64,000 nucleotides of DNA. Origin: 66-474 sp051954935 (GTDB lineage Bacteria > Pseudomonadota > Gammaproteobacteria > Xanthomonadales > Rhodanobacteraceae). Of the stretch, positions 1 through 10,400 are shown in pieces. The stretch lies in assembly GCA_051954935.1 (NCBI GenBank), contig JBQCHG010000017.1, positions 4,452 through 68,451 on the forward strand, written 5' to 3'. The position numbers and the translations under genes are program-made. Each line of letters starts with the position of its first letter. The first letter of the stretch is position 1. The notes under the pieces were generated by a model that saw nothing but the letters and a program-made list of their open reading frames with translations, was not told the DNA's origin and searched no databases.

Positions 1-381
1 CCAGCGCTTTTCGATAGCCGCGATCACCGCCATCACCTTGGCCGGCACCCAGTAGTCCTGCGGCGACTGTGGCGCGGCGAACAGGATCGGTTTGTGCTGC
101 GTGCGCGCGGCGTCCAGCAACTGCATCGCGCCGTTGGCGCCGTAGGCGATCTGGTCCTCGTTGTCGTCGCCGTTCTGCCCGGAGCCGTGCAGGAACACGA
201 TCAGCGGAAGTTTTTCATGGGGAGCGAGGTGCGGCGGCACATAGATGCGGTACGGATAGCCGCCCGGAGCCGGCGGCGGCTCGCGGAGAAACAGATTCGC
301 ATCCTCCTGCCAGTGCGAATCGGCGAATGCCGGCGCGACCGCCATCATCACCATCGCCAGTACACACAGCCACCGATGCAT
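1..381 (-). CDS. Secreted alpha/beta hydrolase (esterase-like), N-terminal part
   Basis: Only the first 127 residues are present; the gene leaves the window at base 1. The protein opens with a signal peptide (about residues 1-20, ending APAFA), so it should be exported. The segment LIVFLHGSGQNG (about 60-71) is the strand and oxyanion-hole turn of alpha/beta hydrolases of the polyhydroxybutyrate-depolymerase / feruloyl-esterase type, and FAAPQSPQDYW (about 101-111) fits the next strand. The nucleophile and the rest of the catalytic triad would lie outside the window, so substrate cannot be judged. It is transcribed divergently from the ArsR-type regulator. Family assignment is fairly sure; an exact function is not. 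Confidence 0.75.
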   Translation of the reverse strand, partial: MHRWLCVLAMVMMAVAPAFADSHWQEDANLFLREPPPAPGGYPYRIYVPPHLAPHEKLPLIVFLHGSGQNGDDNEDQIAYGANGAMQLLDAARTQHKPILFAAPQSPQDYWVPAKVMAVIAAIEKRW

Positions 382-453
382 CGGCCACCCCGGACAGCAA
401 AGCGGAAAGCATACCGCCCGCATTCGCGAAGCGCGCGCGAAGGCGCTTCGGCT

Positions 454-481
454 TTGTTTTATCTCTCCATCCTGATATAAA
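454..481 (+). promoter_or_regulatory. Candidate promoter of the ArsR-methyltransferase gene, probably leaderless
   Basis: TATAAA at 476-481 with TTGTTT at 454-459 (16-base spacer). The start codon at 488 begins six bases after the -10 hexamer, where transcription would be expected to start, and no Shine-Dalgarno sequence precedes it. This suggests a leaderless mRNA. The bases CATC and GATG flank the -10 region as a short inverted repeat that could be an operator; this is inference. Confidence 0.45.
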
Positions 482-487
482 GATGCA

Positions 488-1426
488 ATGCTCGACCTTG
501 CCCAGGCCACCTCGTTGCTGCGTTTGCTGTCCGACTCAACCAGGGTGCGGCTGCTGGCACTGCTGCGCCGCGAGGAACTGACCGTCGCGGAGATTTCCGC
601 CGTGCTCGGCCTGGCGCAGCCGCGCGTTTCCACGCATCTGGCCAAGCTCAAGGAAGCCGGGCTGGTGCGTGACCGTCGCGCCGGCGTCTCCGCGTATTAC
701 CGGATCAACGACGCTGATGCCGACGGCGCGTCGGAGCTGCTGCGCGCGCTCGAACAGGGCGTGGACGACGCATTGCTGGAAAGCGACGCGCAGCGCCTGC
801 CGAATGTCCTCGCGCGGCGCGCGCGCGAGCGCGGCTGGGCCGACAGCGTGGCCGGCGACATGGAGCGCCATTACTCCCCTGGCCGCACCTGGGAAACGTT
901 GGCGCGCACGCTGCTGCAACTGCTGGAAACCGGCGACGTGCTGGACATCGCATCCGGCGACGGAGTCCTGGCCGAACTGCTGGCGCCACACGCGCATTCC
1001 ATCGTGTGCGTGGATTCGAGCGAACGTGTGGTGGCCGCCGCGCGCGAGCGCCTGAAACCGTTCCAAAACGTGGAAGTGATCGAGGGCGACATGCACGCGC
1101 TCGACTTGGCCAAGCGCCGCTTCGACCTGGTTCTGATGATGCACGCGCTGACCTACAGCGAGCATCCGGCGCAGGCCGTCGCTGAAGCCGCGCGCGTGCT
1201 GAAACCGGGCGGCCGCCTGCTGGCCGCGACGCTCGCAAAACACGCGCACCGCACGGCGGTGGCGCCTTTCGACCACCGCAATCTCGGGTTCAGGCGCGAG
1301 GACCTGGTCGGTTTCGCGCGCAAGGCGGGTCTGGAAGTGCTGCATTGCGCGAAGGTCTCGCGCGAAGTGCGGTCGCCGCATTTTGAAGTGTTGAGTTTGT
1401 TGGCAAGGTCGAAGTTGACGCGCTGA
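488..1426 (+). CDS. ArsR-family regulator fused to a SAM-dependent methyltransferase
   Basis: The 312-residue protein has two domains. Residues 5-75 form a winged helix of the ArsR/SmtB type (LTVAEISAVLGLAQPRVSTH is the helix-turn-helix). Residues about 110-310 are a class I methyltransferase: VLDIASGDG (151-159) is the glycine-rich SAM-binding motif I, followed by an acidic strand end (VCVDSS), and VLKPGGRLL is the later conserved strand. No paired-cysteine metal-sensor motif of classic ArsR proteins is evident. It lies just upstream of the split methionine synthase in the same direction, so a role as a sensor of SAM or SAH controlling methionine synthesis is a reasonable inference. The start at 488 gives the family N-terminus. 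Confidence 0.85.
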   Translation: MLDLAQATSLLRLLSDSTRVRLLALLRREELTVAEISAVLGLAQPRVSTHLAKLKEAGLVRDRRAGVSAYYRINDADADGASELLRALEQGVDDALLESDAQRLPNVLARRARERGWADSVAGDMERHYSPGRTWETLARTLLQLLETGDVLDIASGDGVLAELLAPHAHSIVCVDSSERVVAAARERLKPFQNVEVIEGDMHALDLAKRRFDLVLMMHALTYSEHPAQAVAEAARVLKPGGRLLAATLAKHAHRTAVAPFDHRNLGFRREDLVGFARKAGLEVLHCAKVSREVRSPHFEVLSLLARSKLTR

Positions 1427-1459
1427 CGCGATGCCTTGAATGGCATCGCGTGCGTCAAC
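1414..1459 (+). promoter_or_regulatory. Long stem-loop between the ArsR gene stop and the metH ribosome site
   Basis: GTTGACGC (1414-1421) pairs with GCGTCAAC (1452-1459) and ACGCGATGCC (1426-1435) pairs with GGCATCGCGT (1442-1451), loop TTGAAT. Together they make an 18-pair stem broken only by a four-base bulge. It includes the upstream stop codon (1424-1426) and ends just before a GGAGGAGG sequence. No run of T follows, so it is not a normal terminator. Its role is unknown; it may tune coupling between the regulator and metH. Confidence 0.6.
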
Positions 1460-1529
1460 TGGGGAGGAGGCAAGGATGTCGACTGGAAGATGCTCCATGG
1501 ATGGATACGAGGCGAATTTGGAGGGATCA

Positions 1530-2611
1530 ATGAATACGCTGCCCTGGCTGCATTCCGATCGCATCGCCCAACTGGAACAGGCGCTCTCCCGACGCATCCT
1601 GGTGCTGGACGGCGCGATGGGCACGATGCTGCAGGCGCACGCGCTGGACGAGCACGGCTATCGCGGCGAGCGTTTCGGCAACGGTTGCGATGCGCACCAC
1701 GATCACGAACACGGCGAGCACTGCGCGCGCGACCTGCGCGGCAACAACGACCTGCTGTCGCTGACGCAGCCGCACCTGATCCGCGACATCCATCTGGCAT
1801 ACCTGCGCGCCGGCGCAGATCTCGTCGAGACCAACACCTTCAATTCCACTTCCATCAGCCAGGCCGACTACGGCCTGCAGCATCTGGTGCGCGAGTTGAA
1901 CCGCGAAGGCGCGAGACTCGCCCGCGCAGCCTGCGGCGAAATCGAACGCGAAACGCCGGATCGCCCGCGCTTCGCCATCGGCGTGCTCGGCCCGACCAGC
2001 CGCACCGCCTCGCTGTCGCCGGATGTCAACAATCCCGGCTTCCGCAACGTGGATTTCGATGAACTCGAAGCCGCTTACGCGGAAGCGACGCGGGGCCTGA
2101 TCGAAGGTGGCAGCGACGTGCTGATGGTCGAAACCATCTTCGATACGCTCAATGCCAAGGCCGCGCTGTTTGCGATCGCGCAGGTGTTCGACGAGATCGG
2201 CGGTCGCCTGCCGATCATGATCTCCGGTACGATCACCGACCGTTCCGGGCGCACGCTTTCCGGCCAGACCGCCGAGGCGTTCTGGTATTCGGTGGCGCAC
2301 GCCCGTCCATTGAGCGTGGGCCTGAATTGCGCGCTGGGCGCGAAGGATCTGCGCGAGCATGTGGAAACACTCGCACGCGTGGCCGACTGCTATGTCAGCG
2401 CGCATCCCAACGCGGGTCTGCCCAACGCGTTCGGTGGTTACGACGAGGCGCCACAGGAAATGGCCGCGATGCTGGGCGAGTTCGCGCGTTCAGGCTTGCT
2501 CAACCTTGTCGGCGGCTGCTGCGGCACCACGCCCGCACACATCGCCGCAATCGCGGAAGCCGTCCGCGATGTGCCGCCGCGCGCGTTGCCAGAACCCGGG
2601 CGAATCGCGGC

Positions 2612-2615
<4 letters not shown>
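1530..2615 (+). CDS. metH: Methionine synthase, homocysteine-binding subunit (MetH N-terminal half)
   Basis: This 361-residue protein is the homocysteine-binding barrel of cobalamin-dependent methionine synthase encoded as its own gene. The zinc ligands are visible: Cys in GLNCALG (Cys267) and the pair in GGCCGT (Cys330, Cys331). LDGAMGTMLQ opens the barrel and ETNTF follows. The ATG at 1530 has GGAGG five bases upstream and gives the usual N-terminus. An in-frame ATG at 1476 with an excellent AGGAGG would add 18 residues and cannot be excluded. Residues 53-65 form an unusual histidine-rich loop bounded by two cysteines. The gene overlaps the next by four bases (GTGA), implying translational coupling of the two halves. 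Confidence 0.93.
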
Positions 2616-5302
<2,687 letters not shown>

Positions 5303-5321
5303 ACCGGTCCGCGATTGCGGC

Positions 5322-5639
5322 TCAACTCGAAGCCTCTTCGGCCTCCCGCTCCTTGTGTCGCAGATGCACGCTGACGTTGTACAGCGACACGAACAGCGGG
5401 AAGAAATTCGAGACGATGCCGACCGAATCGTTCTTGCCGAAGATGAAGTAGGCCAGCAGCAGCACGCTGCCCATCACCGAGAGATACCAGAACGCCATCG
5501 GCATCACCACTTTTCTCTGCTTCTTGGTGGCGTACAGCTGCACGAACCAGCGGGCAGTGAAGGTGAAGGTGCCGATGAAGCCGACCAGCTTCCACGGCGT
5601 GATCTCGAAATCGCGCAGGGCGTGCAGGATGTGTTCCAT
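5322..5639 (-). CDS. Small inner-membrane protein with LAB_N (lipid-A-disaccharide synthase N-terminal) domain
   Basis: A 105-residue protein with three hydrophobic segments (about 15-35, 45-65 and 70-95). The sequence TFTFTARWFVQLYATKKQRK is typical of the LAB_N family, named for a domain fused to some LpxB proteins. Stand-alone copies are common in proteobacteria, often near glycosyltransferase or lipid A genes, and their biochemical function is not established. Here it stands alone, convergent with metH 19 bases away. A GGAG sequence sits six bases before the ATG. The charged tail EREAEEASS is probably cytoplasmic. Confidence 0.8.
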   Translation of the reverse strand: MEHILHALRDFEITPWKLVGFIGTFTFTARWFVQLYATKKQRKVVMPMAFWYLSVMGSVLLLAYFIFGKNDSVGIVSNFFPLFVSLYNVSVHLRHKEREAEEASS

Positions 5640-5724
5640 GATGCGCTCCGTGGGCGGCGCGATGATGTGGAGAGGCGCGATTGTAGACGGTACGCGTTAG
5701 CCGCACGTTTCCGAAACTCGCGCA

Positions 5725-5753
5725 TTGACCCGGACGGCGTACGCTCGTAGACT
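5725..5753 (+). promoter_or_regulatory. Promoter of tRNA-Val
   Basis: TTGACC at 5725-5730 and TAGACT at 5748-5753 are separated by 17 bases. The tRNA begins 16 bases after the -10 box. Both boxes match sigma-70 consensus at four or more positions. Confidence 0.55.
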
Positions 5754-5768
5754 TCCGCGGCTAAGCTA

Positions 5769-5843
5769 GGGCGCGTAGCTCAGCGGTAGAGCACTGCCTT
5801 CACACGGCAGGTGTCACAGGTTCGATCCCTGTCGCGCCCACCA
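5769..5843 (+). tRNA. tRNA-Val (anticodon CAC)
   Basis: A complete 75-base cloverleaf including encoded CCA. The acceptor stem GGGCGCG pairs with CGCGCCC, the D arm is GCTC/GAGC, and the anticodon stem CTGCC/GGCAG encloses the loop TTCACAC with anticodon CAC, reading GUG. The T arm is ACAGG/CCTGT around TTCGATC. The last 48 bases recur exactly 80 bases downstream. Confidence 0.97.
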
Positions 5844-5859
5844 CCTTCCCCAAGCAAGC

Positions 5860-5923
5860 GTGCGCATAGCAGCGAGCCTTCACACGGCAGGTGTCACAGG
5901 TTCGATCCCTGTCGCGCCCACCA
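5860..5923 (+). pseudogene. Degenerate partial copy of tRNA-Val
   Basis: Bases 5876-5923 repeat, without a mismatch, the last 48 bases of the preceding tRNA-Val, from inside the anticodon stem to CCA. Before that, TGCGCATAGCAGCGA (5861-5875) looks like a decayed, shortened version of the normal 5' half (compare GCGCGTAGCTCAGCGG). The D arm and acceptor pairing are lost, so no functional tRNA can form. The simplest reading is a tandem duplication followed by loss of the 5' half; the intact 3' half may have been kept by gene conversion. An attachment-site remnant is the alternative. Confidence 0.75.
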
Positions 5924-5932
5924 TCTTGAAGC

Positions 5933-5959
5933 AAAAAGCCGGGCATTGCCCGGCTTTTT
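5933..5959 (+). terminator. Rho-independent terminator (works in both directions)
   Basis: AAAAAGCCGGGC and GCCCGGCTTTTT form a perfect 12-pair stem around ATT. The flanking A and T runs allow termination of the tRNA-Val transcript on the plus strand and of the pilus operon, whose last gene ends at 6001, on the minus strand. Confidence 0.9.
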
Positions 5960-6000
5960 CGTTTCGCACCGGGAGCGGCTTGCCCCGAACCCCCGACGCG

Positions 6001-6594
6001 TCATGCCGGTGCGGCGTTGCAGTTCGAGCCGGCGGTCAGGCTCTGGACGGTGATGCGTCCGGACGCATCGATCCGCACGTACTGTCCCGTGACGGTGCTG
6101 GTACTCGTGCCAACCGAATCGTCGGACTTGGCCTTGGCGCAGATCACGACATTGGTGACTCCGGTTGCGCCGATCACCTGGCCACGCTGGTCGAAGGCTA
6201 TGAAACCCGTACCGCTCCCGCCGAAGGAGCGAATGCTCACGCCGCTTTGCGCCTGGACGACGCGCAGCAACTCGTCGGGCGGCGATCCGTTATAGGCAGG
6301 CGTACCGGCCAGGGTGCTGTCGCGCCACACCATCCAGCCGTTTTCGAAGGTGCTGCCGCCGTCGCAGCTCGTGCCGGCGGTGCTCGCACACACGGCAGTC
6401 GGATAGCGGCGGCTGACCGCCTCGTTGCGCGCGTACTGCAGGGAAGCCAGCACCTGGTTGGCCTGCGCGGTCACCGCATTGCGGCGCAGGAAATCGCGGA
6501 AGCTCGGCAAGGCAATCGCAGCCAGGATCGCCGCCACCGCGATGGTGATCATCAGTTCGACCAACGTGAATCCGCGCGTGCGGGCAGGTGACAT
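6001..6594 (-). CDS. fimT: Type IV minor pilin / pseudopilin of the GspH-FimT family
   Basis: A 197-residue prepilin. The short basic leader ends in RG followed by FTLVELMITIAVAAILAAIA, the class III prepilin signal with Glu at +5, cut and N-methylated by PilD. The body matches the GspH/FimT family (conserved ARNEAVSR helix and a later WMVWRD segment). Cysteines near 85-92 and at the C-terminus could form disulfides. It is the last gene of a seven-gene operon read from pilV. Minor pilins prime pilus assembly at the inner membrane; FimT-type proteins have also been linked to DNA binding in natural transformation in other gammaproteobacteria. FimU is an equally acceptable name. Confidence 0.87.
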   Translation of the reverse strand: MSPARTRGFTLVELMITIAVAAILAAIALPSFRDFLRRNAVTAQANQVLASLQYARNEAVSRRYPTAVCASTAGTSCDGGSTFENGWMVWRDSTLAGTPAYNGSPPDELLRVVQAQSGVSIRSFGGSGTGFIAFDQRGQVIGATGVTNVVICAKAKSDDSVGTSTSTVTGQYVRIDASGRITVQSLTAGSNCNAAPA

Positions 6595-6604
6595 CGGCGG
6601 TTAC

Positions 6605-7057
6605 CTATGGTTGATGCGTACAGTAAGTCGCCGCATCCTTGCGGGCGTCGGCCAGCGCCTGCGCGCGTTGCTCGGACTCCAGCGCGCGCGCCTTGTCGGG
6701 GTCGCCGCTCGCAACCACCATGCCGTGCCCCTGCAGGTTGGCGATGTTCTTTTGGGCGATTGCGCAATCGGCGCCCAAGGTTTGCTTGTTCGCCCGATCC
6801 AGGGCCGTCTGGCTGGATTGCGCCCTGGCCTTTTCTTCCGGCGTGGCAGGTGCGTTAGCGATGCCTGGCAGCGGCGCGACCGGTGCGCCATCGCTCACAT
6901 GCACGGTAGTCGATGCACGGTCCGGTGGCGGCGGAGTCTGCGAGTAGTGCACGGTACCGTGCGCATCGGTCCACTTGTAGTAATCGCCCGCGTACGCGGC
7001 GCCGGCCACGAGCGCGGTGATCGTCAACAGACCTGCCAGTGAAAAGATCGGGCGCAT
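6605..7057 (-). CDS. DUF4124 domain periplasmic protein within the pilus operon
   Basis: A 150-residue protein with a signal peptide (about 1-23, ending AAYA). Directly after it comes the short DUF4124 motif DYYKWTDAHGTVHYSQTPP, a small beta unit common in gammaproteobacterial envelope proteins. The remainder (about 55-150) is Ala/Gln/Arg-rich, probably helical, with two cysteines in the last 60 residues. Function is unknown. It is placed one base after pilE and ten bases before fimT, so it is translated with the minor pilins. That suggests a role in pilus assembly or in stabilising the PilY1 complex, which is inference. Confidence 0.8.
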   Translation of the reverse strand: MRPIFSLAGLLTITALVAGAAYAGDYYKWTDAHGTVHYSQTPPPPDRASTTVHVSDGAPVAPLPGIANAPATPEEKARAQSSQTALDRANKQTLGADCAIAQKNIANLQGHGMVVASGDPDKARALESEQRAQALADARKDAATYCTHQP

Positions 7058-7058
7058 G

Positions 7059-7484
7059 TCACTGTCCGGACCAGCAGCGGGCGTCGTGCGTGGCCGAATC
7101 CTTCACGCCCGCACGATTGAGGGTCAGCGTTCCGCACTGGGTGTCCTTGGTGGCCTGCAAGCCTCCGGGCGCGGCGGTCAATGTGTAATCCGTGGCGCTG
7201 GCGGAAGAGATGCCGAGGGTGTAGTAGCGGCTGTCGGCATTGCTGTCCACGTAGGGCGAGTTGTACCCGACGCTGGACAAGGTCGCGGCGTAACTGTTGT
7301 TGCTGTAATAGTAACGCTCCTCGCGTCCGGCCAGGTCCATTAACGCGCGCGTGGCCTTGGTGCGCGTGGCGCGGGTGATGTAGTTCTGGTAGGCAGGAAT
7401 GGCAATCGCCGCCAGAACAGCGATGATCAGTACCACGATCATCAACTCGACCAGGGTAAAACCGCGCTGCCAACGGTTGCTCAC
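7059..7484 (-). CDS. pilE: Type IV minor pilin PilE
   Basis: A 141-residue prepilin. The leader MSNRWQRG is followed by FTLVELMIVVLIIAVLAAIA, giving PilD cleavage after Gly8 and Glu at +5. The conserved helix continues IPAYQNYITRATRTKA. A C-terminal disulfide loop is likely between the Cys of DTQC and the Cys of ARCW. Its length and place right after pilY1 fit PilE of the pilV-W-X-Y1-E cluster rather than the major pilin PilA. These minor pilins form the tip complex with PilY1. Confidence 0.9.
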   Translation of the reverse strand: MSNRWQRGFTLVELMIVVLIIAVLAAIAIPAYQNYITRATRTKATRALMDLAGREERYYYSNNSYAATLSSVGYNSPYVDSNADSRYYTLGISSASATDYTLTAAPGGLQATKDTQCGTLTLNRAGVKDSATHDARCWSGQ

Positions 7485-7496
7485 TGAAGTTCCCCT

Positions 7497-10400
7497 TTAT
7501 TGATCCAGTGGTTCGCGCCAGGACACTTCACCGCTGGTCACCGGATAGATGGACGCGACCTTCTGGCAGATGATCGCGCCGGTCGAGGTCTGCGTGCATG
7601 CAGTGACCGCCTTGGAATTGCTCTGGCTGCCGGCGCCGGCGTGCAAGCTCGGTGCTGAGGGCAGGCCGGGCCCGAGCGACACGCTGGTAATACCCGTCCC
7701 ATTTGCATTCACCCCCAGCATTGTGGCTGCGGGATTGGCGGTGCCCGTTTCGAAGTCCTGCGCGTACTCCTGGCCTGTGCCGAGCGCGACGCACGAGCTG
7801 ATGTCCGGCGTATAGGTGTTGGTGACCAGCACGCCGCCCAGCAGCGCCTGTGCGCTGATCACGCGCTCTGACGGCTTGCCCGTCGGCGCACTCAGGTCAT
7901 AGACGAAACCGGCCTTGCCCGCATCGCTTCCGCAGGTGGAGCCCGTTGCGGGAGGTGTCTGCGGACAACTGAACAGGGCCTGCAGCTCGGTGAAATTCGT
8001 GACGTCACTGGGCACCGTGCTCGCACCGCTCGGAGTCGTGCTGCCGCTTTGCGAATTCACCAATGCTCCCTGCGTAGAGCATGATCCGGCAACCACCTGC
8101 ACGCAGACGCCGATGTTGGTGATGTCCAACAGATTGGAAGCCGCGATCATCGGGGAAGGTGCCGGGCTGGTGGCAAAGTCGGATTGCGGATCGCCCGAAG
8201 GCAGCAGGTACGGATCGATCATGCCGAAGATGTACTGCTGACCGTTGGTCTCCAGGTCGCTGCCGTCCAGGACACGGCCGGTGCCGCCATAGACCATCGG
8301 CGCGCCACGGCTGTTGAGGCCCAGCGTGGGGCGCGCCGTGATCGGCGCCTGCGGGTCGTACATCAGTTGCGCACTCCACTGGGTGGGATCCGAACTGCCG
8401 TTCAAGGAGATCTTCCACAACGAACCGCTGTAGTTGCGCGGGGAATCGGTCCGATCATCGCGTACGCTGCCGAAATATACCGCTTCGGCGTTGCCGTCGA
8501 GATTGAAGTCGCTGGCTATCAAGTCGCCGGCAAAGCTGTTCTTGCCGTGCGCATCCGCGCCGCCATTGGAGAGATCGAATGTGGTCTTGTTGCTGCCGTC
8601 ACTGTTGACCCCGAGCGTCAGCGGCGTGCTCGGGTTGGTGGGACAGCCTGTGCCGGTGCCGGCGAAGCAGGCCAGATCGTAGGCGTACACCCGCAACGGC
8701 TGCGTCGATGTCACCGCAGTGCCTTGCGGTGCCGCCTGCGTAGGTCCGGAACCGATGAACATGAAGAATCGTGGCGAACTGGTGCCCTCGCCTTCCACGG
8801 CAAACGCGGGTTCGGACGTGGTGTAACTCTGAACCCCCAGGCCAGTGGTGGTGCTGTCCGCGGAGGTGGAGGCCGGCGAGAGCTCCGCAAGTACGGTGGG
8901 TGCCTGCTCCGGATCGGTCACGTCCAATACCACGTACGAGGAGAACGACTCTTGGTACTTGCAGTTGTTGGTGCTGGTGCAGGAGCCTGGCTTGTAGGAT
9001 TTGCTCGGATCGATCGGCACCGGGACCTTGATGTCGCCGCCGCCGAGCCGGAACGGCACTACCAGGATGGTGCCCCAGCCACCCGGATGCGTGGCGTCGT
9101 CGGCGAATATCTTGGCGTCGGTGGCGACCGGCGAGCCGTCCACGTAGAACACGTGTTGGCCGGGGTGCGTCGCGGTGCCCGCCTGGTAGGCCGGATCGGT
9201 CAGCCAGCGCAGGTGCGGCAGCAGGCTGCCCGGCACATAGGCCCACAGTTCGCCGCCGAGCGGATGCGCGGTAATTGCGGAATTGGCAGAGCAGCCGCTG
9301 GAAGTGCAACTGTTGTTCGGTTGCAGGTACAGCGCGTGCTTTGAGGCGTCGAAGAAGCCGCCATTGAATGCGTGCAGCATGCCGTCGTTGGCGCCTACAT
9401 ACACCATCTGCCGACGATCGCTGTATTTGGCGCGGAACTTGGCATAGCTGGTATCGCCGTAGATCAGGTCGTAGTTCTCGGAAGGCGAGGTGATCACCAG
9501 CGGCGTCGAATCCACGATATCGCCCAGGCGCATGGTCAACGAGGTCGCGGTTGTCGGACAGCCCGGGACATCCAAAGCCGCACAATCGGTGGTGATCGTT
9601 CGGCTGCGCATGCCGCTGACTTCCACACCGCGCACCCAGTTGACGATGTTCTGGGCTTCGCTCGAACTACCGTCGGTGTTGAGATAGCCGAAATTGCCGG
9701 TGACCGTGCCGCTGCTGTTGGAACCGCAGAACCCGGTGGTGCAGGTGCTGCTACCGCTCCATACGAAATCGGTCTGCTGGAATTTATTGGTGCTGCTGTT
9801 GTAGATGTCGGTGAAGATGTAACGTCCCGAACTGGCGTTGCTCGTGTAGCTGCGTTGTGAAGCCAGGCCGCTGCCGAACGTGGAGGTCGGACTCGACCAC
9901 AACTGCGATTCCGCGTTCCAGATCGTCGCGAGGTCGCTCAGCTGATGCAACGTGCAGGTAACATTCGAATTGGTGGGGCTGAAAGTGCTCGGGTCGAATG
10001 TCGAGGAACCGTTCGGCACGCATTCCTCGAACTCCGGATGGTTGTCGGTTGCGTCCGTGGTGAACACCACGATCGGATCCACCGTGTAATCGCTGGACAA
10101 TTGGCAGCCGCTGGAGCAGTCCGTCGGTGCGCCGGCCTTGCCGTTTTCGCGCAGCAGGCCGTAGCTGTCCACCCACAATGTGTCCAGGGTACCTGCCCAG
10201 GAAACGCTCTGCGTTGCATCCTGCGACGAAGTAATGACCGGCAGATAGGTTGAACGGTAAGCCACGCCGATGCCGTTGACGTGGTTCGCCACGACCGCTG
10301 CGGCGGTACCGGAACCGGCACGCAGGACGATGTCGTTGAGCTGGCTCGCGAGCGCCGTCTGCAACTGGTTGGGATCGCTCACGTAAAAGTAGTTGTCGGG

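Noticed and set aside
1427..1529. SAM or SAH riboswitch before metH
   Set aside because: I could not match the conserved core of known SAM or SAH riboswitches. The only structure is the simple stem-loop reported above.
2327..2611. A longer N-terminus for the second MetH gene
   Set aside because: The upstream part is an Arg-rich shadow of the first MetH gene. The GTG at 2612 gives the expected start before the folate domain.
5769..5923. Integrated genomic island at tRNA-Val
   Set aside because: Only about 30 bases separate the two copies and no integrase or foreign gene is nearby. At most an empty attachment remnant could remain.
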